This document shows, piece by piece, positions 43,845 through 51,903 of a stretch of 64,000 bases of DNA (position 1 is its first letter; every line of letters starts with the position of its first letter). This stretch comes from Trebonia sp963822615 (GTDB lineage: Bacteria > Actinomycetota > Actinomycetes > Streptosporangiales > Streptosporangiaceae): NCBI GenBank assembly GCA_963822615.1, contig CAWGIM010000021.1, positions 1 to 64,000 of the forward strand, given 5' to 3'. Under the pieces are notes generated by a model. It had not been told where the DNA came from. It was given only the letters and a program-made list of their open reading frames with translations, and did not search any database. The translations under genes were made by a program, and so were the position numbers.

Positions 43845-44014
43845 GGCTGCCTCCATTAAAGTTCGGATTGGTAGAGTCGTCAGCGCCTCGGCCGGAGCGG
43901 CGAACTCAACGCCAGCACGAACCCGAGGCAGCCTGAGCAGACTACCTGATGCTTTGCCCGTGGCGCGAACTAAACCCGGCTGCTCTGCCGGTGACGCGAG
44001 CCGGCCGTGAACTT

Positions 44015-44446
44015 TCAGCCCGCCCTGGCCTGAGCCCGCCCCGCCCGCTGGGCCAGCAGGCCGAGCCCCAGCAGGCTCAGCCCGACCGCGCTGAACAGCA
44101 CCGACGGCACCCCGTCAGCCCAGGCGAGGCCCTGCCAGGAGGGACCGCTGCGCACCCGGGCCAGCAGCCAGAATTCAACCCGGAGCAGGATCCAGCCGTT
44201 GAGGACCATCGCCGTGCCGAGCACCGCCATCGGCCGCCACCGCGCGGGACGCCGGCCGATCGCCGCGTAGCTGCCCGCGAACACGTTGAACAGCCATAGC
44301 GTGACCACCGTGAGGTAGCCGACGGCCACCGGGGCGGCAGGCGGCAGCACCACCCGCGCGAGGAACGGCGCGGCCCACCACGCCATGGCGGTCAGCAGGC
44401 ACAGCGCCAGCCAGGTGATGCCTGTCGCCCGGACGAAGATCCGCAC
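44015..44446 (-). CDS. Small four-helix membrane protein, unknown function
   Basis: 143 residues. The four hydrophobic segments are WLALCLLTAMAWWAAPFLA, VAVGYLTVVTLWLFNVFAG, MAVLGTAMVLNGWILL and VLFSAVGLSLLGLGLLA. The C-terminal AGRAQARAG is basic. No known domain is visible. It is divergent from recG and lies beyond rpmB on the same strand. Confidence 0.7.
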   Translation of the reverse strand: MRIFVRATGITWLALCLLTAMAWWAAPFLARVVLPPAAPVAVGYLTVVTLWLFNVFAGSYAAIGRRPARWRPMAVLGTAMVLNGWILLRVEFWLLARVRSGPSWQGLAWADGVPSVLFSAVGLSLLGLGLLAQRAGRAQARAG

Positions 44447-44610
44447 GCGGACCAGCTCCTTAGATTGCTACCACCAAGGTAAGCCAGCGCCGGACACGGC
44501 CCATCAGCCGCCCCGCCGCGGCTACCGCGCCCACCCGCGTCGCCCGCCCCGCTCACCGCCGGTGCCCCCGCGGTGACCCGAATGTCGGCCGCCGCTCTTA
44601 TGCTGGCCAC

Positions 44611-46947
44611 GTGACCACGCTGCGCGATCCCCTGGCCGGGCCGCTTGGCAAGAAGGCAGCCGACGCCTACGAGAAGGTGTTCGGCCTGCGCACAGCCGGC
44701 GACCTGCTGCGCCACTACCCGCGCCGGTACTACACCCGGGGCGAGCTGACGCCGCTCGACTCGCTGAGCGAGGGCGACCACGTGACCGTGCTCGCCCGCG
44801 TCGCCATGTCCAGCGTGGCCGGCGGGGTGCCAGGACTGCCGCCGGACCGGGCCCGGGCGGCCCAGGCCCGTAACCGGGCGCGCGGCGCCCGCGGGCCGGG
44901 TGCCGCCCGGCTTGAGGTGTTCGTCACCGACGGCACCGGCAAGCTGCAGCTCACGTTCTTCCACGGGGTCGGGTTCCACGCCAAGCAGCTTCCGCAGGGC
45001 GCGCTGGCCCTGTTCGCGGGCACCGTGTCGAGCTTCCGCGGCCGCCGCCAGCTCGTGCACCCGGAGTACGAGCTGCTGCCGGCCGCCGCCGCCGACGAGC
45101 GGATGACCACCGAGCTGGCCGAGGAGTTCGCCACCGAGCTGATCCCGGTGTACCCGGCCAGCGCCAAGCTGACCTCCTGGACGATCTCGAAGCACGTCGG
45201 CGTCCTGCTCGACGGGGTGGACTTCGGCGCCGACCCGCTGCCGGGCGAGCTCCGCGAGCGGCATCACCTGTGGCCGCGGGAGCTGGCGATCCGGGCGATC
45301 CACCGGCCGACCGACCGGGAGGACCTGCGGCACGCGCGCAAGCGGCTCAAGTGGGACGAGGCGTTCACCATGCAGGCCGCGCTGGCGCAGCGGCGGCACG
45401 CCGCCGCGGCGATGCCCGCGGTGCCGCGCCCGCCCGCGCCGGACGGCATCGCGGCCGCCTTCGAGCAGCGGCTGCCGTTCTCGCTGACCGAGGGCCAGCG
45501 AGCGGTCGGCGAGGTGATCGCCCACGACCTGGCCTGCGCCTACCCGATGAACCGGCTGCTGCAGGGCGAGGTGGGCTCGGGCAAGACGGTGGTCGCGGTG
45601 CAGGCCATGCTGCAGGTAGTCGACGCGGGCGGCCAGGCGGCGCTGCTGGCGCCGACCGAGGTGCTGGCCCAGCAGCACTTCCGCTCGATCACCGCCCTGC
45701 TGGGGCCGCTGGCCAGCGCGGGCCAGCTCGCCGCGGGCGGCCTCGACAGCGCGAATGACGACACTGCGGAGCAGGCGACCCGGGTGGCGCTGCTGACCGG
45801 CTCGACCGGGGTGCGGGCCCGCCGCAGCGCGCTGAGCGACGTGTTCACCGGCGACGCCGGCATCCTGGTCGGCACCCACGCGCTGCTCGAGGACCAGGTC
45901 CAGTTCGCCGACCTCGGCCTGGTGGTGATCGACGAGCAGCACCGGTTCGGGGTCGAGCAGCGTGACGCGCTGCGCGACAAGGCGGCCGGCTCGCGGCCGC
46001 ACGTGCTGGTGATGACGGCTACCCCGATCCCGCGCACGGTGGCGATGACCGTGTTCGGCGACCTCGAGGTATCCACCCTGTCCGAGCTGCCGGCCGGCCG
46101 CTCGCCGATCGCGACCCACGTGGTGCCCGCGGTGGAGCGGCCGCACTACCTGGACCGTGCCTGGCAGCGGGTCCGCGAGGAGGTCGCCGCGGGCCGCCAG
46201 GCCTACGTGGTCTGCCCCCGGATCGGCGATGCCGACGCGGGGCCGGACGCGGACGGGGCGGACGCGGACGGGGCCGATGCTCCCGGGCCGGGCGAGCAGG
46301 AGCCGGCGCCCGCTGACGGCTCCGAGGCCCGCCGCCCGCCGCTGGCGGTGCTCGACGTAGCCCCCGAGCTGGAACAGGGCCCGCTGTCCGGGCTACGGGT
46401 GGGCATCATGCACGGGCGGCTCGTCCCCGATGAGAAGGACCGGGTGATGACCGCCTTCGCGGCCGGCCAGCTCGACGTGCTCGTCTCGACCACGGTGATC
46501 GAGGTGGGCGTGGACGTGCCCAACGCGACGGTGATGGTGATCATGGACGCCGAGCGGTTCGGCGTCTCGCAGCTGCACCAGTTGCGCGGCCGGGTGGGCC
46601 GCGGCCGCAATCCCGGGCTGTGCCTGCTGGTGACCGAGGCCCCGCCGGACACCCCGGCCAGGGAGCGGCTGGCCGCGGTGGCGGAGACCGGCGACGGCTT
46701 CCAGCTATCCCGCCTCGACCTGCAGCAGCGCCGTGAGGGCGACGTGCTCGGGGCGGCCCAGGCCGGCCGCCGCAGCAGCCTCAAGCTGCTGCGGCTGCTC
46801 GAGGACGAGGACCTGATCGCGGCCGCCCGTGAGGAGGCGACCGCGCTGGTCGCGGCCGACCCGGAGCTGTCGGAGCAGCCAGCCGCCAAGGAGGCGATCG
46901 ACGACTTCCTTGGCGACCGCCGGGCCGAGTTCCTCGACAAGGCATAA
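44611..46947 (+). CDS. recG: ATP-dependent DNA helicase RecG
   Basis: 778 residues from GTG at 44611. The wedge/OB domain occupies about residues 60-200. Helicase motifs are GEVGSGKTVVAVQAML (I), LAPTEVLAQQHF (Ia), VVIDEQHRFGVEQR (II, DEQH), VMTATPIPRT (III), and the C-terminal VSTTVIEVGVDVPNA with HQLRGRVGRGRNPG (V/VI). It remodels stalled replication forks and Holliday junctions. A 15-bp in-frame tandem duplication (DADGA twice) at 46246-46275 lies in a variable loop between motifs III and IV. Confidence 0.98.
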   Translation: MTTLRDPLAGPLGKKAADAYEKVFGLRTAGDLLRHYPRRYYTRGELTPLDSLSEGDHVTVLARVAMSSVAGGVPGLPPDRARAAQARNRARGARGPGAARLEVFVTDGTGKLQLTFFHGVGFHAKQLPQGALALFAGTVSSFRGRRQLVHPEYELLPAAAADERMTTELAEEFATELIPVYPASAKLTSWTISKHVGVLLDGVDFGADPLPGELRERHHLWPRELAIRAIHRPTDREDLRHARKRLKWDEAFTMQAALAQRRHAAAAMPAVPRPPAPDGIAAAFEQRLPFSLTEGQRAVGEVIAHDLACAYPMNRLLQGEVGSGKTVVAVQAMLQVVDAGGQAALLAPTEVLAQQHFRSITALLGPLASAGQLAAGGLDSANDDTAEQATRVALLTGSTGVRARRSALSDVFTGDAGILVGTHALLEDQVQFADLGLVVIDEQHRFGVEQRDALRDKAAGSRPHVLVMTATPIPRTVAMTVFGDLEVSTLSELPAGRSPIATHVVPAVERPHYLDRAWQRVREEVAAGRQAYVVCPRIGDADAGPDADGADADGADAPGPGEQEPAPADGSEARRPPLAVLDVAPELEQGPLSGLRVGIMHGRLVPDEKDRVMTAFAAGQLDVLVSTTVIEVGVDVPNATVMVIMDAERFGVSQLHQLRGRVGRGRNPGLCLLVTEAPPDTPARERLAAVAETGDGFQLSRLDLQQRREGDVLGAAQAGRRSSLKLLRLLEDEDLIAAAREEATALVAADPELSEQPAAKEAIDDFLGDRRAEFLDKA
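46246..46275 (+). repeat. 15-bp tandem duplication in recG
   Basis: GACGCGGACGGGGCG at 46246-46260 is followed by GACGCGGACGGGGCC at 46261-46275, in frame, giving DADGADADGA. Confidence 0.85.
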
Positions 46948-47014
46948 GACCCCGGGGGCGACCCCGTATCGGCGGGAGAAGCCGCGGCCCCCGATCGCTG
47001 GCAGACTTGGCATC

Positions 47015-47593
47015 GTGACACGAGTGATCGCCGGGGCGGCGGGCGGGCGCAGGCTGCGGGTCCCGCCCGGCCAGGGCACCCGGCCGACCAGCGACCGGGC
47101 CCGCGAAGGGCTGTTCGCTTCGCTGCTGTCCGCGCTCGGCGGCCTGGACGGGCTGCGGGTGCTCGACCTGTACGCCGGCTCGGGCGCGGTCGGGCTTGAG
47201 GCGCTGTCGCGGGGCGCGGCCAGTGTCCTGCTGGTGGAATCGGACGCCCGGGCTGCCGCCGTGGCCAGGGCGAACGCCGCCACGGTGGCGCTGCCAGGGG
47301 CCGCCGTGACGGTGGACCGGGTGGAGCGGCTGCTGGCCCGCCAGCCGGACGGCGGCCGTTACGACCTGGTGTTCGCCGACCCGCCGTACGCGGTTCAGGG
47401 GCCGGCCGTGACCGCCGTGCTGAGTCAGCTCGCCGACGGCTGGCTGGCCGACGGCGCGCTGGCGGTGATGGAGCGGGCGACCAGGTCGGGGCCGGTTGAC
47501 TGGCCCCCCGGCTACGCTGCCGGGAGGTCACGCAGGTACGGTGAGGCGACCTTCTGGTACGGCTGGTACGGCAGCCGGGCGCATGAGGAGTGA
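47015..47593 (+). CDS. rsmD: 16S rRNA (guanine(966)-N(2))-methyltransferase
   Basis: 192 residues. GTG at 47015 fits the family start (TRVIAGAAGGRRLRVP). Methyltransferase motifs are RPTSDRAREGLFASL, LDLYAGSGAVGLEALSRGA and catalytic DPPY in LVFADPPYAV. It methylates G966 of 16S rRNA in the small subunit. coaD starts 6 bp after its stop, the usual rsmD-coaD pair. Confidence 0.97.
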   Translation: MTRVIAGAAGGRRLRVPPGQGTRPTSDRAREGLFASLLSALGGLDGLRVLDLYAGSGAVGLEALSRGAASVLLVESDARAAAVARANAATVALPGAAVTVDRVERLLARQPDGGRYDLVFADPPYAVQGPAVTAVLSQLADGWLADGALAVMERATRSGPVDWPPGYAAGRSRRYGEATFWYGWYGSRAHEE

Positions 47594-47599
47594 TGAGGC

Positions 47600-48079
47600 G
47601 TGGCGCGAGTAGTTTGCCCTGGTTCGTTCGATCCGGTGACGAACGGTCACCTGGACATCATCGGCCGGGCAGCAGGCCTGTACGACGAAGTCATCGTCGC
47701 CGTCCTCATCAACATCAAGAAGCAGTCGCTGTTCACCACCGACGAGCGGGTGGACATGCTGCGCGAGGCCACCAAGGGCTACGGCAACGTCCAGGTGGAG
47801 CGGTTCCACGGGCTGACCGTGAACTTCTGCACCGAGAACGGCATCAACGCCATCATCAAGGGGCTGCGCGCGGTCAGCGACTTCGAGTACGAGATGCAGC
47901 AGGCGCAGATGAACTACCGGCTGGCCAAGGTCGAGACGCTGTTCATGACGACCAACCCGCAGCACTCGTTCCTCAGCTCCAGCCTGATCAAGGAGATCGC
48001 GCTGTACGGCGGCGACGTCAGCGGCCTGGTGCCCGACCTGGTCCTCGGCCGCCTGAAGGCCCGGCTGGCCGAGGAGTAA
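47600..48079 (+). CDS. coaD: Phosphopantetheine adenylyltransferase
   Basis: 159 residues from GTG at 47600. The nucleotidyltransferase motif VCPGSFDPVTNGHLDIIGRA, the IKGLRAVSDFEYEMQQAQMN block and SFLSSSLIKEIALYGGDVSG are conserved. It transfers AMP to 4'-phosphopantetheine in coenzyme A synthesis. Confidence 0.98.
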   Translation: MARVVCPGSFDPVTNGHLDIIGRAAGLYDEVIVAVLINIKKQSLFTTDERVDMLREATKGYGNVQVERFHGLTVNFCTENGINAIIKGLRAVSDFEYEMQQAQMNYRLAKVETLFMTTNPQHSFLSSSLIKEIALYGGDVSGLVPDLVLGRLKARLAEE

Positions 48080-48203
48080 CCGGGGGCTGCCACCGGGCGG
48101 GACGGCAACGGCGGGCACCGGCGGTAGCCTTCGAGTTGGGAATAGCGCGGGTCACCGATACGCTGATCCGTCGGTCAACCATTCACCGAGACGATAAACT
48201 GAG

Positions 48204-48860
48204 ATGTCAAAGGGAAACGGTAGTTCAGTCGCGCGCGGGGTGCCCGGTGCACACGGCGAGGGCGCGGGTCAGGCGGGTCAGGTGTCGAAAGGCAGCAAGC
48301 CGGCCGGTTCGCGTGCCCGTGGCAGCGGTGACTTCGTGTTCGACCTGCGCACGCTCGGCCACCGGCCAGGTGAGTACCGGGACGAGAAGCGGACGGCGTC
48401 GGCGCCGGCTGGTCTCGGTTCTGGGCTAGTCTTGGTTCCGGTTGGCGCGGATGTCGCGCTGGACCTGCGGTTTACGGCGGTCTCCGAGGGCGTGCTGGTC
48501 ACCGGCTCGGCGGTCGCTCCGCTGGCCGGCGAGTGCGCGCGCTGCCTGGACCCGCTGGAAAGCTCAACCGAGATCAGCTTCCAGGAGCTGTACCGGTACC
48601 AGCCGGACCCGGGTGAAAGCGAAGGCGACGGCGAGGAGCGCTTCCTCGACGGCGAACTGCTTGACCTGGAGCCGGCCTACCGTGACGCGGTGGTGCTCGC
48701 ACTGCCGCTGTCGCCGCTCTGCCGGGAGGACTGCCCCGGGCTGTGCGTCGAGTGCGGCGCGAAGCTCGCGGAAGCCGGGCCCGAGCACGGGCACGGCGAC
48801 AAGGTGGATCCCCGCTGGGGACTGCTGACAAAGCTAGACCTTAACGACACAACTGAGTAG
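48204..48860 (+). CDS. DUF177 / YceD-like protein
   Basis: 218 residues from ATG at 48204. A Gly/Ser/Ala-rich N-terminal extension of about 40 residues precedes the DUF177 domain, with FVFDLRTLGHRPGEYR, GECARCLDPLESSTEISFQE and DLEPAYRDAVVLALPLSPLC, then CREDCPGLCVECG. The cysteine pairs suggest metal binding. YceD-type proteins precede rpmF in most bacteria and are linked to 23S rRNA or ribosome metabolism. The gap to rpmF is 21 bp, so co-expression is likely. Confidence 0.93.
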   Translation: MSKGNGSSVARGVPGAHGEGAGQAGQVSKGSKPAGSRARGSGDFVFDLRTLGHRPGEYRDEKRTASAPAGLGSGLVLVPVGADVALDLRFTAVSEGVLVTGSAVAPLAGECARCLDPLESSTEISFQELYRYQPDPGESEGDGEERFLDGELLDLEPAYRDAVVLALPLSPLCREDCPGLCVECGAKLAEAGPEHGHGDKVDPRWGLLTKLDLNDTTE

Positions 48861-48881
48861 CAGACTGACAGGAGAGCCGAA

Positions 48882-49058
48882 GTGGCTGTTCCCAAGCGGA
48901 AGATGTCGCGCAGCAACACCCGCTCGCGCCGGGCGCAGTGGAAGGCTGCCCCGGTGACGCTGGTCGAGTGTCCGCAGTGCCACAGCCAGAAGCTGCCGCA
49001 CGCCGCCTGCCCGACGTGCGGGACCTACCGTCGTCGGCAGGTCCTGGACCCGGCCTAA
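48882..49058 (+). CDS. rpmF: 50S ribosomal protein L32 (Zn-ribbon form)
   Basis: 58 residues from GTG at 48882 with GGAG upstream. The sequence opens VAVPKRKMSRSNTRSRRAQW, the L32 hallmark, and has a zinc ribbon with CPQC and CPTC pairs. It is followed after 22 bp by rnc. The yceD-rpmF-rnc order is conserved in actinobacteria. Confidence 0.97.
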   Translation: MAVPKRKMSRSNTRSRRAQWKAAPVTLVECPQCHSQKLPHAACPTCGTYRRRQVLDPA

Positions 49059-49080
49059 GCCGGATGTGACAGGGAGCGCC

Positions 49081-49929
49081 GTGAGCGGACGACGGAACGA
49101 CGGGGACGGTACCGAGGCGGGAGACCCCGCCGAACTCCGCTGTGCTCTCGGCGTGCCTCTGACTGACGAGACCCTTGAGCGGGCGCTGACCCACCGGTCG
49201 TTCGCGTACGAGAACGGCGGCCTGCCCACCAACGAGCGGCTGGAGTTCCTCGGCGACTCGGTGCTGAGCCTGGTGGTCACCGACACCTTGTTCAACGGTC
49301 ACCCCGACCTGCCCGAGGGCCAGCTGGCCAAGCTGCGGGCGGCCGTGGTGCAGATGAACGCACTGGCCGAGGTGGCGCGGGAGCTGCACCTGGGCTCTTT
49401 CGTCCGGCTTGGCCGGGGCGAGGAGGGGACCGGCGGCCGCGACAAGCCGTCGATCCTGGCCGACACCCTGGAGGCGGTGATCGGTGCCACCTACATCGAC
49501 TGCGGGCTCGACGCCGCCAGCGGCCTCGTGCACCAGCTGTTCGACCCGGTGATCGCCCGGTCCTCGCTGCTCGGCGCGGGCCTTGACTGGAAGACGTCAC
49601 TGCAGGAGCTGACCGCCGACCGTAGCCTCGGCGTGCCTGAGTACCAGGTCAAGGACAGCGGCCCGGACCACCAGAAGCTGTTTCGCGCGGTGGTTAAGGT
49701 CGGTAGCCGGGAGCTCGGGGCAGGTGAGGGCCGATCCAAGAAGGCGGCCGAGCAGCTCGCGGCCGAGGCGGCCTACCGTGAGATCACCGCCGGGCAGGCG
49801 CCCGCTAAGCCGGGATCGGCCCGCACGGCCGGCGGCGACTCGTCCGCCGAGCAGCCGCCCGCGCTCCGCGACGCGGTTCCCCCGCAGACCAGCGCGCCCC
49901 AGCCGGCCCCTGGCCCGGCCGACGTATAA
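49081..49929 (+). CDS. rnc: Ribonuclease III
   Basis: 282 residues. GTG at 49081 is preceded by AGGGAG (49071-49076); an in-frame GTG at 49066 is less likely. The RNase III signature is NERLEFLGDSVLSLVVTD, with the second acidic cluster in DTLEAVIGATYIDCG. The dsRNA-binding domain (WKTSLQELTADRSLGVPEY, GEGRSKKAAEQLAAEAAY) is complete, followed by a Pro/Ala tail. It processes rRNA precursors and dsRNA. mutM follows 67 bp downstream. Confidence 0.97.
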   Translation: MSGRRNDGDGTEAGDPAELRCALGVPLTDETLERALTHRSFAYENGGLPTNERLEFLGDSVLSLVVTDTLFNGHPDLPEGQLAKLRAAVVQMNALAEVARELHLGSFVRLGRGEEGTGGRDKPSILADTLEAVIGATYIDCGLDAASGLVHQLFDPVIARSSLLGAGLDWKTSLQELTADRSLGVPEYQVKDSGPDHQKLFRAVVKVGSRELGAGEGRSKKAAEQLAAEAAYREITAGQAPAKPGSARTAGGDSSAEQPPALRDAVPPQTSAPQPAPGPADV

Positions 49930-49996
49930 CGCCGTCTTCGGCGCTGGCGGTCGAAACTGATAGCAAGTGGCGCGCGGCGGAGCTGGAGGTGCCCCC

Positions 49997-50929
49997 ATGC
50001 CTGAGCTGCCCGAGGTGGAAACCGTCCGCGCGGGCCTTGACCGGCACGTGGTCGGCCGTACCGTCGCCAGCGCGGCGGTACTCAACCCGCGGGCCGTGCG
50101 CCGCGACCTCACCGGCCCGGAGGGCTTCGCCGCCGCGATGGCCGGGCGGACCTTCCGGCGGGCCGAGCGGCGGGGCAAGTACCTGTGGTTCGCGCTCGAC
50201 GGGGGAGAGCCGCACGGCACCGGGCCGGACACCACCGGGCCGGACACCACCGGGCCGGACACCACCGAGGCGCTGCTCGCCCACCTCGGAATGAGCGGGC
50301 AGTTGCTGGTCGGCGACCCCGGCCGGCCGCTGTCGCCGCACGTCCGCGCGCGGTTCACCTTCGCCGACGGCGGCCCTGACCTCCGGTTCACCGACCAGCG
50401 CACGTTCGGTCACCTCATGCTGGTGCCGCTGGTCACCCCGGCCGATAAGTCCCGCGTGGTACCCGCGCCGATCGCGCACATCGCCCCCGACCCGCTCGAG
50501 GACGCCTTCGACCAGCGTGACTTCGCCGGCCGGCTGACCCGGCGCCGCACCCAGGTCAAGCGCGCGCTGCTTGACCAGTCGCTGATCAGCGGGATCGGCA
50601 ACATCTACGCCGACGAGGCGCTGTGGCGGGCCCGGCTGCACTGGGCCAAGCCGACCGACGCCCTCAGCCGGGGCGAGGTATCCCGGCTGCTGGATGCCGT
50701 GCGCGAGGTGCTCGGCGAGGCCTTGCAGGCCGGCGGCACCTCGTTCGACGCGCTCTACGTGAACGTGAACGGGGAGAGCGGCTACTTCGACCGCTCGCTG
50801 AACGCCTACGGCCGGGAAGGCGAGCCGTGCCCGCGCTGCGGCACCCCGATCCGCCGCGACGCGTTCATGAACCGCTCGTCCTACAGCTGCCCCCGCTGCC
50901 AGCGGGTACCCAGGCTCTCCGCCGCCTGA
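49997..50929 (+). CDS. mutM: Formamidopyrimidine-DNA glycosylase
   Basis: 310 residues from ATG at 49997 with GGAGGT upstream. N-terminal PELPEVETVRAGL supplies the catalytic Pro and Glu. The intercalation loop, ISGIGNIYADEALW and the C-terminal zinc finger (CPRCGTPIRRD and CPRC) are all present. It removes oxidised purines such as 8-oxoguanine. A GPDTT peptide is repeated three times near residues 74-89, encoded by a 15-bp tandem repeat and apparently tolerated as a loop extension. Confidence 0.98.
   Translation: MPELPEVETVRAGLDRHVVGRTVASAAVLNPRAVRRDLTGPEGFAAAMAGRTFRRAERRGKYLWFALDGGEPHGTGPDTTGPDTTGPDTTEALLAHLGMSGQLLVGDPGRPLSPHVRARFTFADGGPDLRFTDQRTFGHLMLVPLVTPADKSRVVPAPIAHIAPDPLEDAFDQRDFAGRLTRRRTQVKRALLDQSLISGIGNIYADEALWRARLHWAKPTDALSRGEVSRLLDAVREVLGEALQAGGTSFDALYVNVNGESGYFDRSLNAYGREGEPCPRCGTPIRRDAFMNRSSYSCPRCQRVPRLSAA
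50219..50263 (+). repeat. 15-bp tandem triplication in mutM
   Basis: ACCGGGCCGGACACC occurs three times head to tail at 50219-50263, in frame, producing TGPDT three times in the N-terminal domain of MutM. Confidence 0.9.
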
Positions 50930-51055
50930 GCGGGCTGCGCCGGGCCGAGCACAGGCACTGTCGCGGCGCAAGCGGTTGGCAGGACCCGACGGCGCGCCGC
51001 CGCGTGATGCCCGCCACTTGACGGCTGCTACTGGTAGGATCGCACAAGCGAAAAG

Positions 51056-51071
51056 CCCCTAGATGTAGGGG
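51056..51071 (+). other. Short hairpin upstream of the small coiled-coil gene
   Basis: CCCCTA (51056-51061) pairs with TAGGGG (51066-51071) around GATG, in an unusually AT-rich block. It could end mutM transcription; the downstream T content is modest. Confidence 0.4.
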
Positions 51072-51089
51072 TTGTGTGCTCATGATCGT

Positions 51090-51118
51090 TTGTTTGGCGC
51101 CCATATCTTTGGTAAGAT
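51090..51118 (+). promoter_or_regulatory. Candidate promoter of the small coiled-coil gene
   Basis: TTGTTT (51090-51095), a 17-base spacer and TAAGAT (51113-51118) lie 144 bp before the start at 51262. The leader between them is long and could carry additional regulation. Confidence 0.4.
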
Positions 51119-51261
51119 AAGAGCCATAACGGTTGACGGGATACTCTCAACTTGACCTTGAAAGATCATGGTGGGATCCTGTAGCTGTTGCCCGTACGCG
51201 CATCGGCGTGCGGTACACATTGTGCCCACATCTGGTCACTCAGTGTGGAGGACCTTTCATC

Positions 51262-51456
51262 ATGTCAAAGGCTCTATTCGGCCACGTCGGCGGTCCCGAC
51301 CCGCGCATGGTCTCAGAAATGCGTCGCCTTCAGCAGCGCGTTCGCGACCTGGAAGCCGAGCTTGTCCGGCTTCAGGAAGAGAACGACGCCCTTGCTGCCG
51401 GGCTGACGCACGACGAGGACATGCTGGTTCTCGACCGTGAGCCCGCGCTTGCCTGA
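51262..51456 (+). CDS. Small conserved actinobacterial coiled-coil protein
   Basis: 64 residues from ATG at 51262 with GGAGGACC eleven bases upstream. The first part (MSKALFGHVGGPDPRMVSEM) is followed by a charged heptad helix (RRLQQRVRDLEAELVRLQEE) and ends DMLVLDREPALA. It has its own promoter-like region and a strong hairpin, so it is a genuine monocistronic gene. Similar small proteins beginning MSKALLGHVGG are known from actinomycetes in this chromosomal neighbourhood, but no function is established. Oligomerisation through the coil is likely. Confidence 0.85.
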   Translation: MSKALFGHVGGPDPRMVSEMRRLQQRVRDLEAELVRLQEENDALAAGLTHDEDMLVLDREPALA

Positions 51457-51470
51457 CGATCTCAGGTAAC

Positions 51471-51500
51471 CCGCTTTCAGGGGATGCCCCCTGAAAGCGG
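51471..51500 (+). terminator. Terminator after the small coiled-coil gene
   Basis: CCGCTTTCAGGGG (51471-51483) pairs with CCCCTGAAAGCGG (51488-51500) around ATGC, 13 bp, 15 bp after the stop. Confidence 0.85.
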
Positions 51501-51560
51501 AAAAGCAGGGCTCGGCCCGTTATGAGCGGGCTTGGCACGGCAAAACCGCAGAAAACGAAC

Positions 51561-51585
51561 AAGGGACGCCCTGTTGGCGTCCCTT
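51561..51585 (+). terminator. Second terminator-like hairpin
   Basis: AAGGGACGCC (51561-51570) pairs with GGCGTCCCTT (51576-51585) around CTGTT, followed by CTCGTTGTC. With the hairpin at 51471 it forms a tandem terminator. The remaining gap to smc (51586-51903) shows no gene. Confidence 0.7.
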
Positions 51586-51903
51586 CTCGTTGTCACCCCT
51601 GTCGTGATCATCATCGGTCGCCCGGGGGCCACCGCCGGGCTCGGCGAACGACCCGCCAGCGGTGTGTTCGTCGTCCCCCGCCCGGGGTGGCACCGAGCAC
51701 ATTGCCGGGATTAGCGGGCTGGTTCCAGTGCGTCCGTCCTACCCTGACGGTCATCAACAGGCCACCTGCCGTTCCAGTGTTTTTCCGGTTCCGGCGCCGT
51801 TTCCGGCGCCTGGCCGCCCGGGGCGGTAGTGTTCGTCGGGCGGTGCGCGGCGGTGTTCGGCCGGCCGCGCAGCGCGTGGCGTTTCCGGGGGAGGTGAGGA
51901 CGC

